A stretch of DNA of 64,000 bases from Pseudacidovorax intermedius. Lineage in GTDB: Bacteria; Pseudomonadota; Gammaproteobacteria; Burkholderiales; Burkholderiaceae_C. Numbering within the stretch: position 1 is the stretch's first letter; each line of letters starts with the position of its first letter. Shown in pieces: positions 9,526 through 19,762 of the stretch. A program made the translations under genes and the position numbers. The notes under the pieces are model-generated. The model ran no database searches, was not told where the DNA came from, and worked only from the letters and a program-made list of their open reading frames with translations. The stretch is taken from contig NZ_LDSL01000052.1 of the NCBI RefSeq assembly GCF_001476815.1, forward strand, positions 27,161 to 91,160, written 5' to 3'.

Positions 9526-10368
9526 TCAGCCCGCGCGTGCGAAGGCGGCCGCCTCGGCCACGCGCGCGGCATCCGGCCGCACGCCGGTGTACAGCGCGAA
9601 CTGCTCCACCGCCTGCAGCACCATGACTTCCTCGCCGGTGATCACCGGCCGGCCCAGGCGGCGCGCGGCACGCACCAGCGGGGTCTCCGAGGGCAGCGCC
9701 ACCACGTCGAACACCCAGGCCGCCGCGGCGATCAGCGCATCGGGAAAGGCCTGCGTCTCCGATTCCGGTGCGCCCGCCATGCCCAGCGGCGTGACGTTGA
9801 CCAGCACCGCGCCGGGTGCCTTTTCAGGCAGCTCGGGCTGCCACCGCAGGCCATGCAGATCGGCCACGGCCCGCCCGCTGGCCGCGTTGCGCGCCACCAG
9901 CGTGCCCTTGCCCAGGCCATGGTCCACCAGCGCCGCGGCCACCGCCCGGCCCATGCCGCCGCTGCCGCGCAGCACGAAGGGCGTGCCCGGCGGCACGCCG
10001 TGCGACTTCAGCAGCGCCGCGACGGCGATGTAGTCGGTGTTGTAGGCCACCAGCCGCCCGTCCATGTTGACGATGGTGTTGACCGACTGCAGCCGCGCGG
10101 CCGAGGGCGTCAGCTGATCCAGCAGCGGGATACAGGCCTCCTTGAAGGGCATCGACACCGCGCAGCCGCGCACGCCCAGCGCGCGCACGCCGCCGATGGC
10201 GGCCGGCAGGTCGGTGGTGGTGAAGGCCTTGTAGACATAGTCCAGGCCCAGCGCCTGATACAGATGGTTGTGCAGCCGGGTGCCGAAGTTGCTCGGCCGG
10301 CCCGACAGCGACATGCACAGCTTGGTGTCGCGGCTGAGGGTCAGGCGCATGTCCTGCGCAGCGCTCAT
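9526..10368 (-). CDS. Shikimate 5-dehydrogenase-like protein (Sdh-L / HI0607 type)
   Basis: A 280-residue member of the AroE superfamily. DTKLCMSLSGRPSNFGTRLHN and GVRGCAVSMPFKEACIPLLD match the HI0607-like subfamily closely rather than housekeeping AroE. The NADP-binding part has GSGGMGRAV; the substrate side has SVNTIVN and AYNTDY. In that subfamily, activity on shikimate is weak and the physiological substrate is uncertain, so I do not assign it to the main aromatic pathway. It starts 106 bp after the end of fruA on the same strand, with a terminator between. Confidence 0.85.
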   Translation of the reverse strand: MSAAQDMRLTLSRDTKLCMSLSGRPSNFGTRLHNHLYQALGLDYVYKAFTTTDLPAAIGGVRALGVRGCAVSMPFKEACIPLLDQLTPSAARLQSVNTIVNMDGRLVAYNTDYIAVAALLKSHGVPPGTPFVLRGSGGMGRAVAAALVDHGLGKGTLVARNAASGRAVADLHGLRWQPELPEKAPGAVLVNVTPLGMAGAPESETQAFPDALIAAAAWVFDVVALPSETPLVRAARRLGRPVITGEEVMVLQAVEQFALYTGVRPDAARVAEAAAFARAG

Positions 10369-10410
10369 GGATGGCTCTCCTTGGGAATCGGGTCGCGCAG
10401 CTTAGCGCGC

Positions 10411-10450
10411 AAAAAAAAGCGGCGGGCCCGCGCTCGCGCAGACCCGCCGC
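10411..10450 (-). terminator. Rho-independent terminator of the fru operon
   Basis: An 8-bp inverted repeat GCGGCGGG/CCCGCCGC with a 16-nt loop is followed on the minus strand by eight consecutive T residues. It lies 24 bp after the fruA stop. This is the cleanest intrinsic terminator in the region. Confidence 0.9.
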
Positions 10451-10474
10451 CGATGAGGAAGGCAGAGCGCGCGA

Positions 10475-12244
10475 TCAGGCCGCGGCCACCACCACCTTCT
10501 TCTTGAAGGCGCCCAGCGCCAGCGCCGTCACCACGCTGCCGACCAGGATGGCCAGCGCATAGAGGATGACGTGGTTGACCGCATTCGGAATGGCCAGCAC
10601 GAACACGCCGCCGTGCGGCGCCTGCAGGGCGATGCCCCACATCATCGACAGCGCGCCGGCGGTGGCCGAGCCCAGCATGCAGGCCGGGATCACGCGCAGC
10701 GGATCGCGCGCCACGTAGGGAATCGCGCCTTCCGTGATGAAGGCCAGGCCCAGCACGGCGGCGGCCTTGCTGGCCTCGCGCTCGTCGGGCGTGAAGCGGC
10801 TGGCGAACAGGCGGCAGGCCAGCGCGATGCCCAGCGGCGGCACCATGCCGGCGGCCATGGCCGCGGCCATCGGCGTCGCGACGCCCGAGGCGATCAGCGT
10901 GGTGGAGAACACATAGGCCGCCTTGTTGATCGGCCCGCCCATGTCGGCCGCCATCATGGCGCCCAGCGTGATGCCCAGCAGCACGGCGCTGCTGGTCTGC
11001 ATGCCCTTGAGCCACTCGGTCAGCGCCGCCATGATGGCCGCCACCGGCTGCCCGATGACCAGCATCATCGCCACGCCGGTGATGGCCGCGCCCAGCAGCG
11101 GCAGGATCAGCACCGGCTTCAGCCCCTCCAGCCCGCGCGGCAGGCGGATCCAGCGGTTGAGCGCGTTGACCGAATAGCCGGCGATGAAGCCGGCCGCGAT
11201 GCCGCCGAGGAAGCCGGCGCCGACGGTGCCGGCCAGCAGGCCGCCGATCATGCCGGGCGCGATGCCGGGCCGGTCGGCGATGGAGAAGGCGATGTAGCCA
11301 GCCAGCGCCGGCACCATCAGCGCGAAGCCGCCCTTGGCGCCGATCTGGAACAGCGTCCAGCCCAGCGTGCCCTTGTGCGCGTCGTCGTAGACGTAGATGC
11401 CGCCCAGCGCGAAGGCCAGCGCGATCAGCAGGCCGCCCGCCACCACGAAGGGCAGCATGAAGGAGACGCCGGTCATCAGGTGCTTGTAGGGGCCGGTGGC
11501 CGCGACCTTGGCCGCGGGCTTGGCACCGGCCGCGCCCGGGGCGGCGGCGGAAGCGCCCTCCCCGCCCCACACGGCCGCCTCGGCCTGCGCCTTGGCGATC
11601 AGGCCCGGCGCATCGTGGATCGCCGCCTTGGTGCCCGAGGAATGCAGGCGCTTGCCGGCGAAGCGGCTGCGGTCCACCTGGGTGTCGGCGGCGATCAGCA
11701 CCAGGTCGGCCTCGGCGATGGTGTCGGCCCCCAGCGTGTTCTGCGCGCCCACGGAGCCCTGCGTCTCCACCTGGATCTGGTGGCCCAGGGCCTTGGCGCC
11801 CTGCTCCAGCGCCTCGGCGGCCATGAAGGTGTGGGCCACGCCGGTGGGGCAGGAGGTGATGGCGACGATCTTCAGCGGCCGGCTGGCGGCGGCGGCCACC
11901 GGCGCCGCGGCGGCGGGGGCAGGCACCGGCGCGCCGGCCAGGGCCAGCGCCTGGCGCAGCACGGCACCGGCATCGCGGAACACGGCGTCGGGCGCCACGT
12001 CCAGCACGCGGCCGGCTGGCAGCGCGCTGCGGTCCACGGCGGCACCGGCGTCGGCGGCCACGATGACGGCCGAGGCCTGGGCGAGTTCGGCGGGCGAGAG
12101 CTTGCCCTGGATGCCGAGCGAACTCTGGACCTGCAGCTTCAGGTCGTGCCCGAGCTGGCGGGCGGCGTCGGCCAGCACCTCGCCCAGCATGAAGCTGTGG
12201 GCGGGGCCGGCCTGGCTGGCGGCGATGGCAATGAGTGAGGCCAT
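10475..12244 (-). CDS. fruA: PTS fructose transporter subunit EIIB'BC
   Basis: A 589-residue permease that phosphorylates fructose to fructose 1-phosphate during uptake. The order is a degenerate EIIB' domain (1-105; [14 protein letters not shown] has no phosphorylatable cysteine), an Ala/Pro linker, an active EIIB domain with Cys132 in [10 protein letters not shown], then a multi-spanning EIIC domain from about residue 240. E. coli FruA has the same layout. The start has CAGGAG before it; open frame continues upstream without homology. It is the last gene of fruB-fruK-fruA, 94 bp after fruK. Confidence 0.96.
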   Translation of the reverse strand: MASLIAIAASQAGPAHSFMLGEVLADAARQLGHDLKLQVQSSLGIQGKLSPAELAQASAVIVAADAGAAVDRSALPAGRVLDVAPDAVFRDAGAVLRQALALAGAPVPAPAAAAPVAAAASRPLKIVAITSCPTGVAHTFMAAEALEQGAKALGHQIQVETQGSVGAQNTLGADTIAEADLVLIAADTQVDRSRFAGKRLHSSGTKAAIHDAPGLIAKAQAEAAVWGGEGASAAAPGAAGAKPAAKVAATGPYKHLMTGVSFMLPFVVAGGLLIALAFALGGIYVYDDAHKGTLGWTLFQIGAKGGFALMVPALAGYIAFSIADRPGIAPGMIGGLLAGTVGAGFLGGIAAGFIAGYSVNALNRWIRLPRGLEGLKPVLILPLLGAAITGVAMMLVIGQPVAAIMAALTEWLKGMQTSSAVLLGITLGAMMAADMGGPINKAAYVFSTTLIASGVATPMAAAMAAGMVPPLGIALACRLFASRFTPDEREASKAAAVLGLAFITEGAIPYVARDPLRVIPACMLGSATAGALSMMWGIALQAPHGGVFVLAIPNAVNHVILYALAILVGSVVTALALGAFKKKVVVAAA

Positions 12245-12338
12245 GGTGTCTCCTGGCGGGGTCCTGAGGATGGGTGACAGAAAAGAGAAACTTGGAAGCA
12301 GGGCTGGACTTGCGCGCGCACGCGGCCCGGCACTTCGG

Positions 12339-13307
12339 TCAGAGCGGCTGCAGCACGATGCGCGCGGCCAGCGCCTCGATCTCGGCCCGCGGCGGCAGCC
12401 CAGGTGCGATGCGCTGGATGCGGGCGGCGGCGCAGGCCATGCCGAAGACGGCGGCCTCGGGGAACACGCGACCTTCGACCAGCGCCGCCAGCGTGCCGGC
12501 CACCAGTGCATCGCCGGCGCCGACGGTGGTGGCCACCGGTACACGCGGCGGCAGGGCCAGCCAGCAGCCGCCCTCGCCCGCGATGACGGCGCCGTCGCCG
12601 CCCAGCGAGACGACCACGTGGCCAATGCCGCGCGCACGCAGCGCCAGCGCGGCTTGGGCCACTTCGGCCGTGCCGGATAGCGGCTGGCCGACCAGCTCTT
12701 CCAGCTCGGCGCGGTTGGGCTTGAGGAAGTCGGGCGCCGCCGGCAGCCGGTCGAGCAGCTGGGCCAGCACCTTGCCGCCGGTGTCCACCATCAGCCGGGC
12801 GCCGCGGGCGCGCAGCGCCGCGGCCAGGCGCAGCAGGCTGTCCACGCCCACACCGGGCGGCAGGCTGCCGGCCAGGGTGCACCAGGTGCCTTCGGCCACC
12901 AGCGGTTCGAGGCGCGCCAGCAGCGCGGCCTCGGCCTGCGCGGTCGATTCGGCGTCGAAGGCGATGCCGGCCAGGTTGATGTCGGTGCTGTCGCCCCGCT
13001 CGGCGTCGGCCAGCTTGATGTTGGTGCGGGTGCGGCCCGGCACGCGCACCATGGCGTCGGCGATGCCGCGCTCGGCGAAGGCGCGCTCGAACAGCTGCGG
13101 GTTCTGGTCGCCCAGCCAGCCCGAGGCCGCCGTGCGCAGGCCCAGCGCCGCGGCGACGGCCGCCACGCCGATGCCCTTGCCGCCGGCCTCGAACTGCTCG
13201 GCGCGCGCGCGGTGCACGGCGCCGGGCACCAGCGCATCGAGCGAGACGGTGTGGTCAATGGCCGGGTTGGGCGTGACCGTGATCAGCTGCATGGCGGCGG
13301 CCGTCAT
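12339..13307 (-). CDS. fruK: 1-phosphofructokinase
   Basis: A 322-residue PfkB-type kinase that converts fructose 1-phosphate to fructose 1,6-bisphosphate. It shows [12 protein letters not shown] at the N terminus, the GGKGIGVA substrate loop, the ATP-site motif VSLGGDGA and the anion-hole/catalytic base motif [12 protein letters not shown]. The first ATG ([11 protein letters not shown]) overlaps the fruB stop as ATGA. That implies translational coupling and favours this start over the ATG five codons later. Confidence 0.95.
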   Translation of the reverse strand: MTAAAMQLITVTPNPAIDHTVSLDALVPGAVHRARAEQFEAGGKGIGVAAVAAALGLRTAASGWLGDQNPQLFERAFAERGIADAMVRVPGRTRTNIKLADAERGDSTDINLAGIAFDAESTAQAEAALLARLEPLVAEGTWCTLAGSLPPGVGVDSLLRLAAALRARGARLMVDTGGKVLAQLLDRLPAAPDFLKPNRAELEELVGQPLSGTAEVAQAALALRARGIGHVVVSLGGDGAVIAGEGGCWLALPPRVPVATTVGAGDALVAGTLAALVEGRVFPEAAVFGMACAAARIQRIAPGLPPRAEIEALAARIVLQPL

Positions 13308-15859
13308 GCCGCCACCTCGTCGCCGGCCGGCGCGGTGTCGCGCAGCTGGGCGGCCAGGGCGCGCACGGCGTCGCCGTCGTCCATGTCCAGCGCGGCCTTG
13401 GCCAGCGCCTGCAGCTCGGCCAGGCTGTGGCGGCGCAGCAGGGCCTTGACGCCGGCGATGTCGCCCACGCTCATGCTCAGTTCCTGCACGCCCAGGCCGG
13501 CCAGCAGGGCGGCGCCCAGCGGTTCGCCGGCCAGGCCGCCGCACACGCCGACCCAGCGGCCGTGGCGGCGCGCACCGTCGACGGTCTGCGCGACGAGACG
13601 CAGCACGGCCGGATGCAGGCTGTCGGCCATGGTGGCCAGCTGCGGATGCTGGCGGTCCACCGCCAGCGCGTACTGCGTCAGGTCGTTGGTGCCGATGGAG
13701 AAGAAGTCCACGTGCGCCGCCAGGCGGTCGGCCATCATGGCCGCCGAGGGCACCTCGATCATGATGCCCACCGGAATGCGCCGGCCGCCCTGCTCGGGCG
13801 CCAGGCCCAGCGACTGCTGCACCTCGGCCAGGCGTTCGCGCAGGCGGCGCACCTCGTCGAGGGTGCTGATCATGGGGAACATCAGCGACAGCGGCCCTTC
13901 CTGCGCGGCGCGCACCAGGGCGCGCAGCTGGGGCAGCATCAGGTCGTCGCGGGCCAGGCACAGGCGGGCGCCGCGCAGGCCGAGGAAGGGGTTCTCCTCC
14001 ACCGGCAGGTCGAGGTGCGGCACCTGCTTGTCGCCGCCGATGTCCAGCGTGCGCACGATCAGCGGCCGGCCGCCCAGGGCGCGCACCATGTCGCGGTAGA
14101 CGACGAACTGCTCCTCCTCGTCGGGCACGTGGTCGCGCTCCAGGAAGAGGAATTCGGTGCGCATCAGGCCCACGCTTTCGGCGCCCTGATCCAGCGCCTT
14201 GGCCACCTGTTCGGGCTTGTTGACGTTGGCGGCGATCTCCAGGCCGTGGCCGTCCAGCGTCGTCACGGGCTGCAGGCGACTGCGGGCCTCCTCGGCCTGG
14301 CGGCGGGCCAGGCGGTCGATCATGGCCTGGGCCTGGGCCAGCGCCTCGTCGCTGGGGCCGATGTGCAGCTGGCCGCGGTAGCCGTCGAGGATGGCGCGCT
14401 CGCCGCTGCGGGCCGCCAGCACGGCCGGGCCGGCGGCCACGACGGCCGGCAGGCCCAGGGCGCGCGCCAGGATGGCGGTGTGCGCCGTCGGGCCACCGCG
14501 GGCGGTGCAGAAGCCCTTGACGCGCTGCACGTCGATCTGCGCCGTGACCGAGGGCGACAGGTCGTCGGCCAGCAGCAGGCTGTCGGCGGGCCAGCGGGAC
14601 GGGTCCTGCGCGGCACCGGCATCACCCACCAGCAGGCGCAGCACGCGGTCGCCCACGTCCTGCAGGTCGGCGGCGCGGGCGGCCAGCACCGGATCGGCCA
14701 CGGCGCGCTGGGCCGCCACGTGGCCGGCCAGCGCATGGCGCCAGGACCAGGCGGCGCCGTGGCCCTGCACCACCAGCCGCGTGGCGTCGCGCAGCAGTTC
14801 GGGATGGGCCAGGATCTGGCGGTGCGCCTCGAAGATGCCGGCCTGCTCGGCGGCGTTCTTGCGGCGGGCGCCGTCGGCCAGGTCGATCAGCTCGGCCTCG
14901 GCGGCGGCCAGCGCCGCGTCGAGGGCCGCGGCGGCGGCGGCCACGCCCTGGGCGGGCTGGTCGGCCACCTCGAGCGCGGGCGCCTCGGCCATCACCAGGG
15001 TGCCGATCACCAGGCCCGGGCTGGCGGCGATGCCGCCGATGTGCTGGCGCGCCTCGGGCGCCCAGCCGGCCAGTTCGCGGCCCAGGCCATGGGCCTGCTT
15101 CGCGCGCGCGGCGGCCTGCTCGGCCTGGCGCTGCTCGTCCTGCGCCAGCCGCACGATCACGTCCTTGAGGGCGGCCAGCGCCTGCTGGGCGTCCGGGCCG
15201 GCGGCCGAGATGCGCAGGCGCGCGCCGCGGCCCGCGCCCAGGCCCAGCAGCGCGGGCATGCTGCGCGCGTCGGCCACGGTGTCGCCGTGGCGCACCCGCA
15301 GCTCGGCCAGGAAGCGCGAGGCCACCTGGGCCCACTGCGTGGCGGGTCGGGCGTGCAGGCCGTTGGGATAGTCGAGCACCACGTCCTGCGCCATCGGCAG
15401 GTCCTCGGGCACGGCGGTGGCGACGGGCGCCGCACCGTCGCGAGTGAGCGCGGCGACGATCTGGTCGGCATCGGTGGTGGCGGCCAGCGCTTCCAGCCGC
15501 TGGCCGTCGGCCATCAGGCGCGTCAGGCGGCGCAGCACGGCGATGTGCTGGTCGGAGGCGGCGGCCACGGCCACCACCAGCGTCACGCGGTGGTCGGGTG
15601 CGTCCCAGGCGACGCCGCCCGGCACCTGCACCACCGCCAGGCCGGTGCGGCGCACCAGGCCCTTGTCTTCCACCATGCCATGCGGCACGGCCAGGCCGCG
15701 GCCCATGTAGGTGGTGGCGACCTGCTCGCGCCGCAGCAGGCTGTCGGCATAGGCGGGGTCGCAGAAGCCGGCCTGGACCAGCAGCGCGCCGGCAGCGCGA
15801 ATGGCGCCCTCACGGTCGGCGACCGTGGCGGCGAGTTGGACTTGCACGGGTAGATCCAT
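13304..15859 (-). CDS. fruB: Fructose multiphosphoryl transfer protein (EIIA-HPr-EI fusion)
   Basis: An 851-residue cytoplasmic protein carrying three phosphotransfer modules. EIIA-Fru spans about 1-150 with His60 in GLAVPHG. HPr spans about 157-245 with His169 in YPNGLHARPA. Enzyme I runs from about 274 to the end with His460 in GGPTAHTAI, the PEP-site segments TRTEFLFLERD-like and GTNDLTQYALAVDRQ, and the catalytic cysteine in VGVCGG. It can pass phosphate from PEP to FruA without separate ptsHI products. CAGGAG precedes the ATG. It is the first gene of the operon, behind an operator at 15878-15891. Confidence 0.96.
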   Translation of the reverse strand: MDLPVQVQLAATVADREGAIRAAGALLVQAGFCDPAYADSLLRREQVATTYMGRGLAVPHGMVEDKGLVRRTGLAVVQVPGGVAWDAPDHRVTLVVAVAAASDQHIAVLRRLTRLMADGQRLEALAATTDADQIVAALTRDGAAPVATAVPEDLPMAQDVVLDYPNGLHARPATQWAQVASRFLAELRVRHGDTVADARSMPALLGLGAGRGARLRISAAGPDAQQALAALKDVIVRLAQDEQRQAEQAAARAKQAHGLGRELAGWAPEARQHIGGIAASPGLVIGTLVMAEAPALEVADQPAQGVAAAAAALDAALAAAEAELIDLADGARRKNAAEQAGIFEAHRQILAHPELLRDATRLVVQGHGAAWSWRHALAGHVAAQRAVADPVLAARAADLQDVGDRVLRLLVGDAGAAQDPSRWPADSLLLADDLSPSVTAQIDVQRVKGFCTARGGPTAHTAILARALGLPAVVAAGPAVLAARSGERAILDGYRGQLHIGPSDEALAQAQAMIDRLARRQAEEARSRLQPVTTLDGHGLEIAANVNKPEQVAKALDQGAESVGLMRTEFLFLERDHVPDEEEQFVVYRDMVRALGGRPLIVRTLDIGGDKQVPHLDLPVEENPFLGLRGARLCLARDDLMLPQLRALVRAAQEGPLSLMFPMISTLDEVRRLRERLAEVQQSLGLAPEQGGRRIPVGIMIEVPSAAMMADRLAAHVDFFSIGTNDLTQYALAVDRQHPQLATMADSLHPAVLRLVAQTVDGARRHGRWVGVCGGLAGEPLGAALLAGLGVQELSMSVGDIAGVKALLRRHSLAELQALAKAALDMDDGDAVRALAAQLRDTAPAGDEVAA

Positions 15860-15877
15860 ACCGTCTCCTGAAAATTT

Positions 15878-15891
15878 TGGAATCGATACCA
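15878..15891 (-). promoter_or_regulatory. Putative FruR operator at the fruB side
   Basis: TGGAATCGATACCA, a near-palindrome centred on ATCGAT, lies 19 bp upstream of the fruB start. It is the exact reverse complement of the site at 16023-16036 next to the regulator gene. The core resembles the known Cra/FruR consensus (TGAATCGATTCA-like), which supports LacI-family binding. Confidence 0.8.
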
Positions 15892-16022
15892 ATAGCGGAA
15901 TTATCGAAGCGGGCCGCCCGCTGTCCACCATCCAGACCGCTTTTCCGCCTGAATCAAGGGTAAACACCGATGCCGAAACCGGGGAACCCGTCACGCCGAA
16001 GCCACGTCCGAATGCAAAATTC

Positions 16023-16036
16023 TGGTATCGATTCCA
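16023..16036 (+). promoter_or_regulatory. Putative FruR operator at the fruR side
   Basis: TGGTATCGATTCCA is the mirror copy of the site at 15878-15891 and ends 9 bp before the regulator's start codon. Binding here would block the regulator's own transcription or translation start, so negative autoregulation is likely. Confidence 0.8.
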
Positions 16037-16045
16037 GTCAGCGCC

Positions 16046-17110
16046 ATGACGCAGCCCCTGCCCCACCGCCACAGTCCCAGCATCAAGGACGTCGCCGAAC
16101 GCGCCGGCGCCTCCACGACCACCGTCTCGCGGGTGCTGAGCCATCCCGAGGCGGTGCGGCCCGACCTGCGCCAGCGCGTGCAGCAGGCCATCGACGAACT
16201 GGGCTACCGGCCCAACCTGGCCGCGCGGCGGCTGCGGCAGCAGCGGGCCTCGCTGATCGGGCTGATCGTCTCGGACATCCGCAACCCCTTCTTCACCGAG
16301 ATCAGCCGCGCGGTGGAAGACATCGCCTACCGCCATGGCCTGCGCCTGATCCTGTGCAACAGCGACGAAGACCCGGCCAAGGAGCAGTCCTACCTGGAGC
16401 TGATGGCGGACGAGCAGGCCAGCGGCGTGATCCTGTCGCCCACGCTGGAGTTGACGCGCCGTTTCCGCGCGGGGCAGCACCCCTTTCCGGTGGTGATGGT
16501 CGACCGGGCGCCCGAGAGCAGCACGCCCAGCGACCTGGTGCTGCTGGACAACGCGCCCGCCGCCCGCCGCCTGACCGAGCACCTGATCGCGCAGGGCTGC
16601 CGCCGCATCGCCCTGCTGGCCGGCTCGCGCAGCAGCACCGGCCGCGAGCGGCAGGCCGGCTACGAGGCCGCCATGCGCGAGGCCGGCCTTGTGCCCCAGG
16701 TGGTGGCCCTGCGCCCGCTGGCGGCCGAGGGCCAGGCGGCCGCCGCCGCACTGCTGGCCCAGGCCGAGCGCCCGGACGCGCTGCTCGCCACCAACGGTCT
16801 TCTTCTCCTGGGAGCCTGGAAGGCCGTGCGCGAGGCGGGCCTGGCCATGCCGGCAGACGTGGCCGTCGCCGGCTTCGACAACAACGACTGGACCACCCTG
16901 CCCGAACCCGCCGTCACTGTGATGGCCCAGCCCACCGCCGACATCGGGCGCACCGCCGCCGAGCTGCTGCTGCAGCGCATGGCCGAACCCGGCCGGCCGC
17001 CGCGGCGCATCGTGCTGGAAGGCGAGCTGCTGGTGCGTGGCTCCAGCGCGTTCAGGCCGCCGGCAGCGGCGCCGGCGCGGCCGCTGCATCCAGCGGCCAG
17101 CGCGGCCTGA
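16046..17110 (+). CDS. fruR: LacI-family transcriptional regulator of the fructose operon
   Basis: A 354-residue repressor. The N-terminal helix-turn-helix ([23 protein letters not shown]) and hinge [14 protein letters not shown] are followed by a periplasmic-binding-like effector domain with [14 protein letters not shown] and AGFDNNDW. Divergent orientation to fruBKA and the operator pair between them make it the operon's regulator; fructose 1-phosphate is the usual effector of such proteins. Its last 59 bp overlap the 3' end of tsaD on the other strand. Confidence 0.92.
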   Translation: MTQPLPHRHSPSIKDVAERAGASTTTVSRVLSHPEAVRPDLRQRVQQAIDELGYRPNLAARRLRQQRASLIGLIVSDIRNPFFTEISRAVEDIAYRHGLRLILCNSDEDPAKEQSYLELMADEQASGVILSPTLELTRRFRAGQHPFPVVMVDRAPESSTPSDLVLLDNAPAARRLTEHLIAQGCRRIALLAGSRSSTGRERQAGYEAAMREAGLVPQVVALRPLAAEGQAAAAALLAQAERPDALLATNGLLLLGAWKAVREAGLAMPADVAVAGFDNNDWTTLPEPAVTVMAQPTADIGRTAAELLLQRMAEPGRPPRRIVLEGELLVRGSSAFRPPAAAPARPLHPAASAA

Positions 17111-18110
17111 CGTCGAAGGCGTAGTGCGCCGCCGGCTGCGACAGGCCGGCCTGGATGCGCATGGCCGCGGCCAGGGCGATCATGGCGCCGTTGTCGGTGC
17201 ACAGGGCCAGTTCCGGGTAGTGCACGCGCACCTTGCGCCGGGCGCAGGCGGCATTCAGCTGCTCGCGCAGCAGCCTGTTGGCGCCCACGCCGCCGGCCAC
17301 CACCAGGCGCTTGAGCCCGGTGCGCTCCAGCGCCGCGAGCGACTTGCGCACCAGCACCTCGACGATGGCCGCCTGGGTCGAGGCCGCCAGGTCGGCCTTG
17401 CGCGCCTCCAGCTCGGTGCCCACCTTCTTCGTCTGCGTGAGCACGGCCGTCTTGAGGCCGGCGAAGGAGAAATCCAGGTCGCCGCTGTGCATCAGCGGCC
17501 GCGGCAGCTTGAAAGCCTGGGCGTCGCCGCCCTCGGCCAGCTTCGACAGCCACGGCCCGCCGGGATAGGGCAGGCCCATCAGCTTGGCGCTCTTGTCGAA
17601 GGCCTCGCCGGCGGCATCGTCGATGGTCTCGCCCAGTAGTTCGTAGCGGCCCACGCCCTCCACCCGCATCAGCTGCGTGTGGCCGCCGGACACCAGCAGC
17701 GCCACGAAGGGAAATTCCGGTGGGTCGGCGCTGAGGAAGGGCGACAGCAGGTGCCCTTCGAGGTGGTGCACGCCCAGCACCGGCTTGCCGAGCGCCGCGC
17801 CCAGGGCGCAGGCCACGCCCGCGCCCACCAGCAGCGCGCCGGCCAGGCCGGGGCCGCGGGTGAAGGCGACCACGTCGATGTCGGCGCGCGTGCAGCCGGC
17901 CTCGGTGAGCACGGCTTCGGTCAGCGGCAGCACGCGGCGGATGTGGTCGCGGCTGGCCAGCTCGGGCACCACGCCGCCGTAGGCCTGGTGCATGGCGATC
18001 TGGCTGTGCAGGGCATGGGCCGCCAGGCGCGGCACGCGGCCGTCGGCCAGGGTCTCGACCAGGGCCACGCCCGTTTCGTCGCAGGAGGATTCGATGCCCA
18101 GGATGCGCAT
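17052..18110 (-). CDS. tsaD: tRNA N6-adenosine threonylcarbamoyltransferase
   Basis: A 352-residue ASKHA-fold enzyme that transfers the threonylcarbamoyl group onto A37 of ANN-decoding tRNAs together with TsaB and TsaE. It starts at [17 protein letters not shown], the canonical N terminus; open frame upstream is unrelated. The metal-binding H-x-x-x-H is HLEGH (116-120). VSGGHTQLM and the C-terminal [11 protein letters not shown] are also present. Convergent with fruR, with a 59-bp overlap of the two reading frames, so its last 19 codons are constrained on both strands. Confidence 0.97.
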   Translation of the reverse strand: MRILGIESSCDETGVALVETLADGRVPRLAAHALHSQIAMHQAYGGVVPELASRDHIRRVLPLTEAVLTEAGCTRADIDVVAFTRGPGLAGALLVGAGVACALGAALGKPVLGVHHLEGHLLSPFLSADPPEFPFVALLVSGGHTQLMRVEGVGRYELLGETIDDAAGEAFDKSAKLMGLPYPGGPWLSKLAEGGDAQAFKLPRPLMHSGDLDFSFAGLKTAVLTQTKKVGTELEARKADLAASTQAAIVEVLVRKSLAALERTGLKRLVVAGGVGANRLLREQLNAACARRKVRVHYPELALCTDNGAMIALAAAMRIQAGLSQPAAHYAFDVRPRWPLDAAAAPAPLPAA

Positions 18111-18292
18111 CGCGGCAGTGTAGGCGCCGGGCCGCGGCCGGGCCGGCCGGCACCCGTCTTGTCCCTGCGGCGCGGCCGCCGGGCGGCGCAGGCGGCCATC
18201 GCAAAAAAACGTGAACGTCCCGGCCGAGGGGCATGGAATTTGCGGCATGCTCTCGCCCCCCGCCTGCCGCACATTCCCACAGTCCCCGCCCC

Positions 18293-19552
18293 ATGACGAC
18301 CAGCCTCGGCTTCCTGATCGCCGCCCGCCGTTGCGAGATCGACGAGCTCGACCAGCTCGCCCGCACCAGCGAACTGGTCGGCACCATCGGCCGGCTGGTG
18401 CATGCGCTGCAGCGCGAGCGGGGCCTGACCAACGTCTTCCTGGGCTCGGGCGGCCAGCGCTTCGCCGCCGAACGCACCGCACAGGCCGCCGAGAGCGGCC
18501 GCGAAGAGGCCCGGGTGCGCGCCGCCCTCGACCCGCTGCTGGGCGATTCGCGCCGGCTGGCCGGCGGCGCGCGGCTCTTTCCGCGCGTCGCCTACGTGCT
18601 GCAGGGCCTGGACGCCCTGCCCGCCCTGCGCACGCGCATCGAGGCCCTGGCCGTCGGCCCCGACCTGGCGACCGCTGCCTTCGTGAAGCTGATCGCCGGC
18701 CTGCTGGCCGTGGTCTTCGAGGCCGCCGACGGCGCCACCGATCCCGACATCTCGCGCTGGCTGGTGGCCATGTTCAATTTCATGCAGGGCAAGGAATTCG
18801 CCGGCCAGGAGCGCGCCTTCGGCGCCGCCGCCTTCCTGCGCGGCGGCAACGACGACGCCCAGCGCCAGCAGTGGCTGCACCTGATCGAATCGCAGGAGCG
18901 TTGCTTCGGCCTGTTCTGCGAGTTCAGCGACGAGTCCCTGCGCAGCCAGTGGCAGGCCAGCCAGGCGCCGGCCCAGCTGGCCGAACTGGAGCGGCTGCGC
19001 CGCATCGGCTGCACCTCGCCGGCCGGCACGGTGCTGGACGCGAACCTGGGCCCGCAGTGGTTCGAGGGCTGCACCCGGCGCATCGACGCCATGCAGGCCA
19101 TCGAAGACGGCCTGGCGCGCGAGCTGCGCGCCCTGTGCGGCCGCAAGATCGAGCAGGCCCGCGCCGAGCTGCAGCGCTACGAGGCGCTGCAGGCCCAGGC
19201 CGTGACGCCGGGCGACTTCTTCGCCGAGCCCGCCGCCGACGCGGCCGAGGCACCGGGCACCGGCTACGGCCGCAACCTGGAGCGCTCGGTGCTGCAGATG
19301 GTGCAGGAGCAGTCGCGCCGCCTGCAGGCCATGAGCGACGAGTTGCAGACGGTGCGCGCCTCGCTCAACGAGCGCAAGGTGGTCGAGCGCGCCAAGGGCC
19401 TGCTGATGGCCCATCGCAAGCTCAGCGAGGAAGAGGCGCACAAGATGCTGCGCCAGACCGCCATGAACCAGAACCGCCGCCTGGTGGACGTGGCCGAGTC
19501 GGTGCTGGCCATGGCCGACTTCCTGCCGCTGGGCGGCAACGCCCCGCGCTGA
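18293..19552 (+). CDS. nasR: Nitrate-sensing antiterminator, NIT and ANTAR domains
   Basis: A 419-residue NasR-type regulator from the start [13 protein letters not shown] (an ATG 20 codons upstream would add a Pro/Ser-rich stretch with no family match). The helical NIT domain, which binds nitrate or nitrite, covers about residues 35-270 with [16 protein letters not shown] at its front. The C-terminal ANTAR RNA-binding domain occupies about 340-405 ([18 protein letters not shown], then [13 protein letters not shown]). By analogy with Klebsiella NasR it binds the leader RNA of the downstream nitrate operon and prevents termination. The leader at 19806-19915 fits this role. Confidence 0.93.
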   Translation: MTTSLGFLIAARRCEIDELDQLARTSELVGTIGRLVHALQRERGLTNVFLGSGGQRFAAERTAQAAESGREEARVRAALDPLLGDSRRLAGGARLFPRVAYVLQGLDALPALRTRIEALAVGPDLATAAFVKLIAGLLAVVFEAADGATDPDISRWLVAMFNFMQGKEFAGQERAFGAAAFLRGGNDDAQRQQWLHLIESQERCFGLFCEFSDESLRSQWQASQAPAQLAELERLRRIGCTSPAGTVLDANLGPQWFEGCTRRIDAMQAIEDGLARELRALCGRKIEQARAELQRYEALQAQAVTPGDFFAEPAADAAEAPGTGYGRNLERSVLQMVQEQSRRLQAMSDELQTVRASLNERKVVERAKGLLMAHRKLSEEEAHKMLRQTAMNQNRRLVDVAESVLAMADFLPLGGNAPR

Positions 19553-19630
19553 ACCGTCGCCGCCGGCGACGCGGCCCCCACGCCGACGCACGCGCCGATG
19601 CTGCTTTTGGTGCACAGCAGCAATGCGCAG

Positions 19631-19647
19631 TGCACGTCCATGGCGCA
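19631..19647 (+). promoter_or_regulatory. Putative NtrC-binding site
   Basis: TGCAC-N5-TGGCGCA matches the NtrC consensus TGCAC-N5-TGGTGCA with one mismatch and correct spacing. It lies about 135 bp upstream of the start predicted from the sigma-54 promoter, the usual distance for an NtrC enhancer. A poorer half-site, TGGTGCA at 19608-19614, lies 17 bp upstream. Confidence 0.6.
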
Positions 19648-19747
19648 TACGGGACGCGCGGACACCGCTGCGGCAGTGGGCCCAGCGCGCGGCTTCCGGC
19701 TGTTTCCCCTCTGACAGATCACATCCGGCCGCCCCTCGCGCTCTCCC

Positions 19748-19762
19748 TGGCACACCGCTTGC
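19748..19762 (+). promoter_or_regulatory. Sigma-54 promoter of the nitrate operon
   Basis: TGGCAC-N5-TTGC matches the -24/-12 consensus with invariant GG and GC exactly 12 bp apart (19749 to 19761). Transcription would start near 19774 and enter the antitermination leader. Confidence 0.8.

Noticed and set aside
10365..11570. A second minus-strand gene inside fruA
   Set aside because: It is a frame-shifted reading of the EIIC domain with Arg/Ala/Gly-rich composition and no homology that I recognise.
19598..19614. A second full NtrC site
   Set aside because: Only the right half TGGTGCA matches; the left half is off by one base in spacing and poor in sequence.
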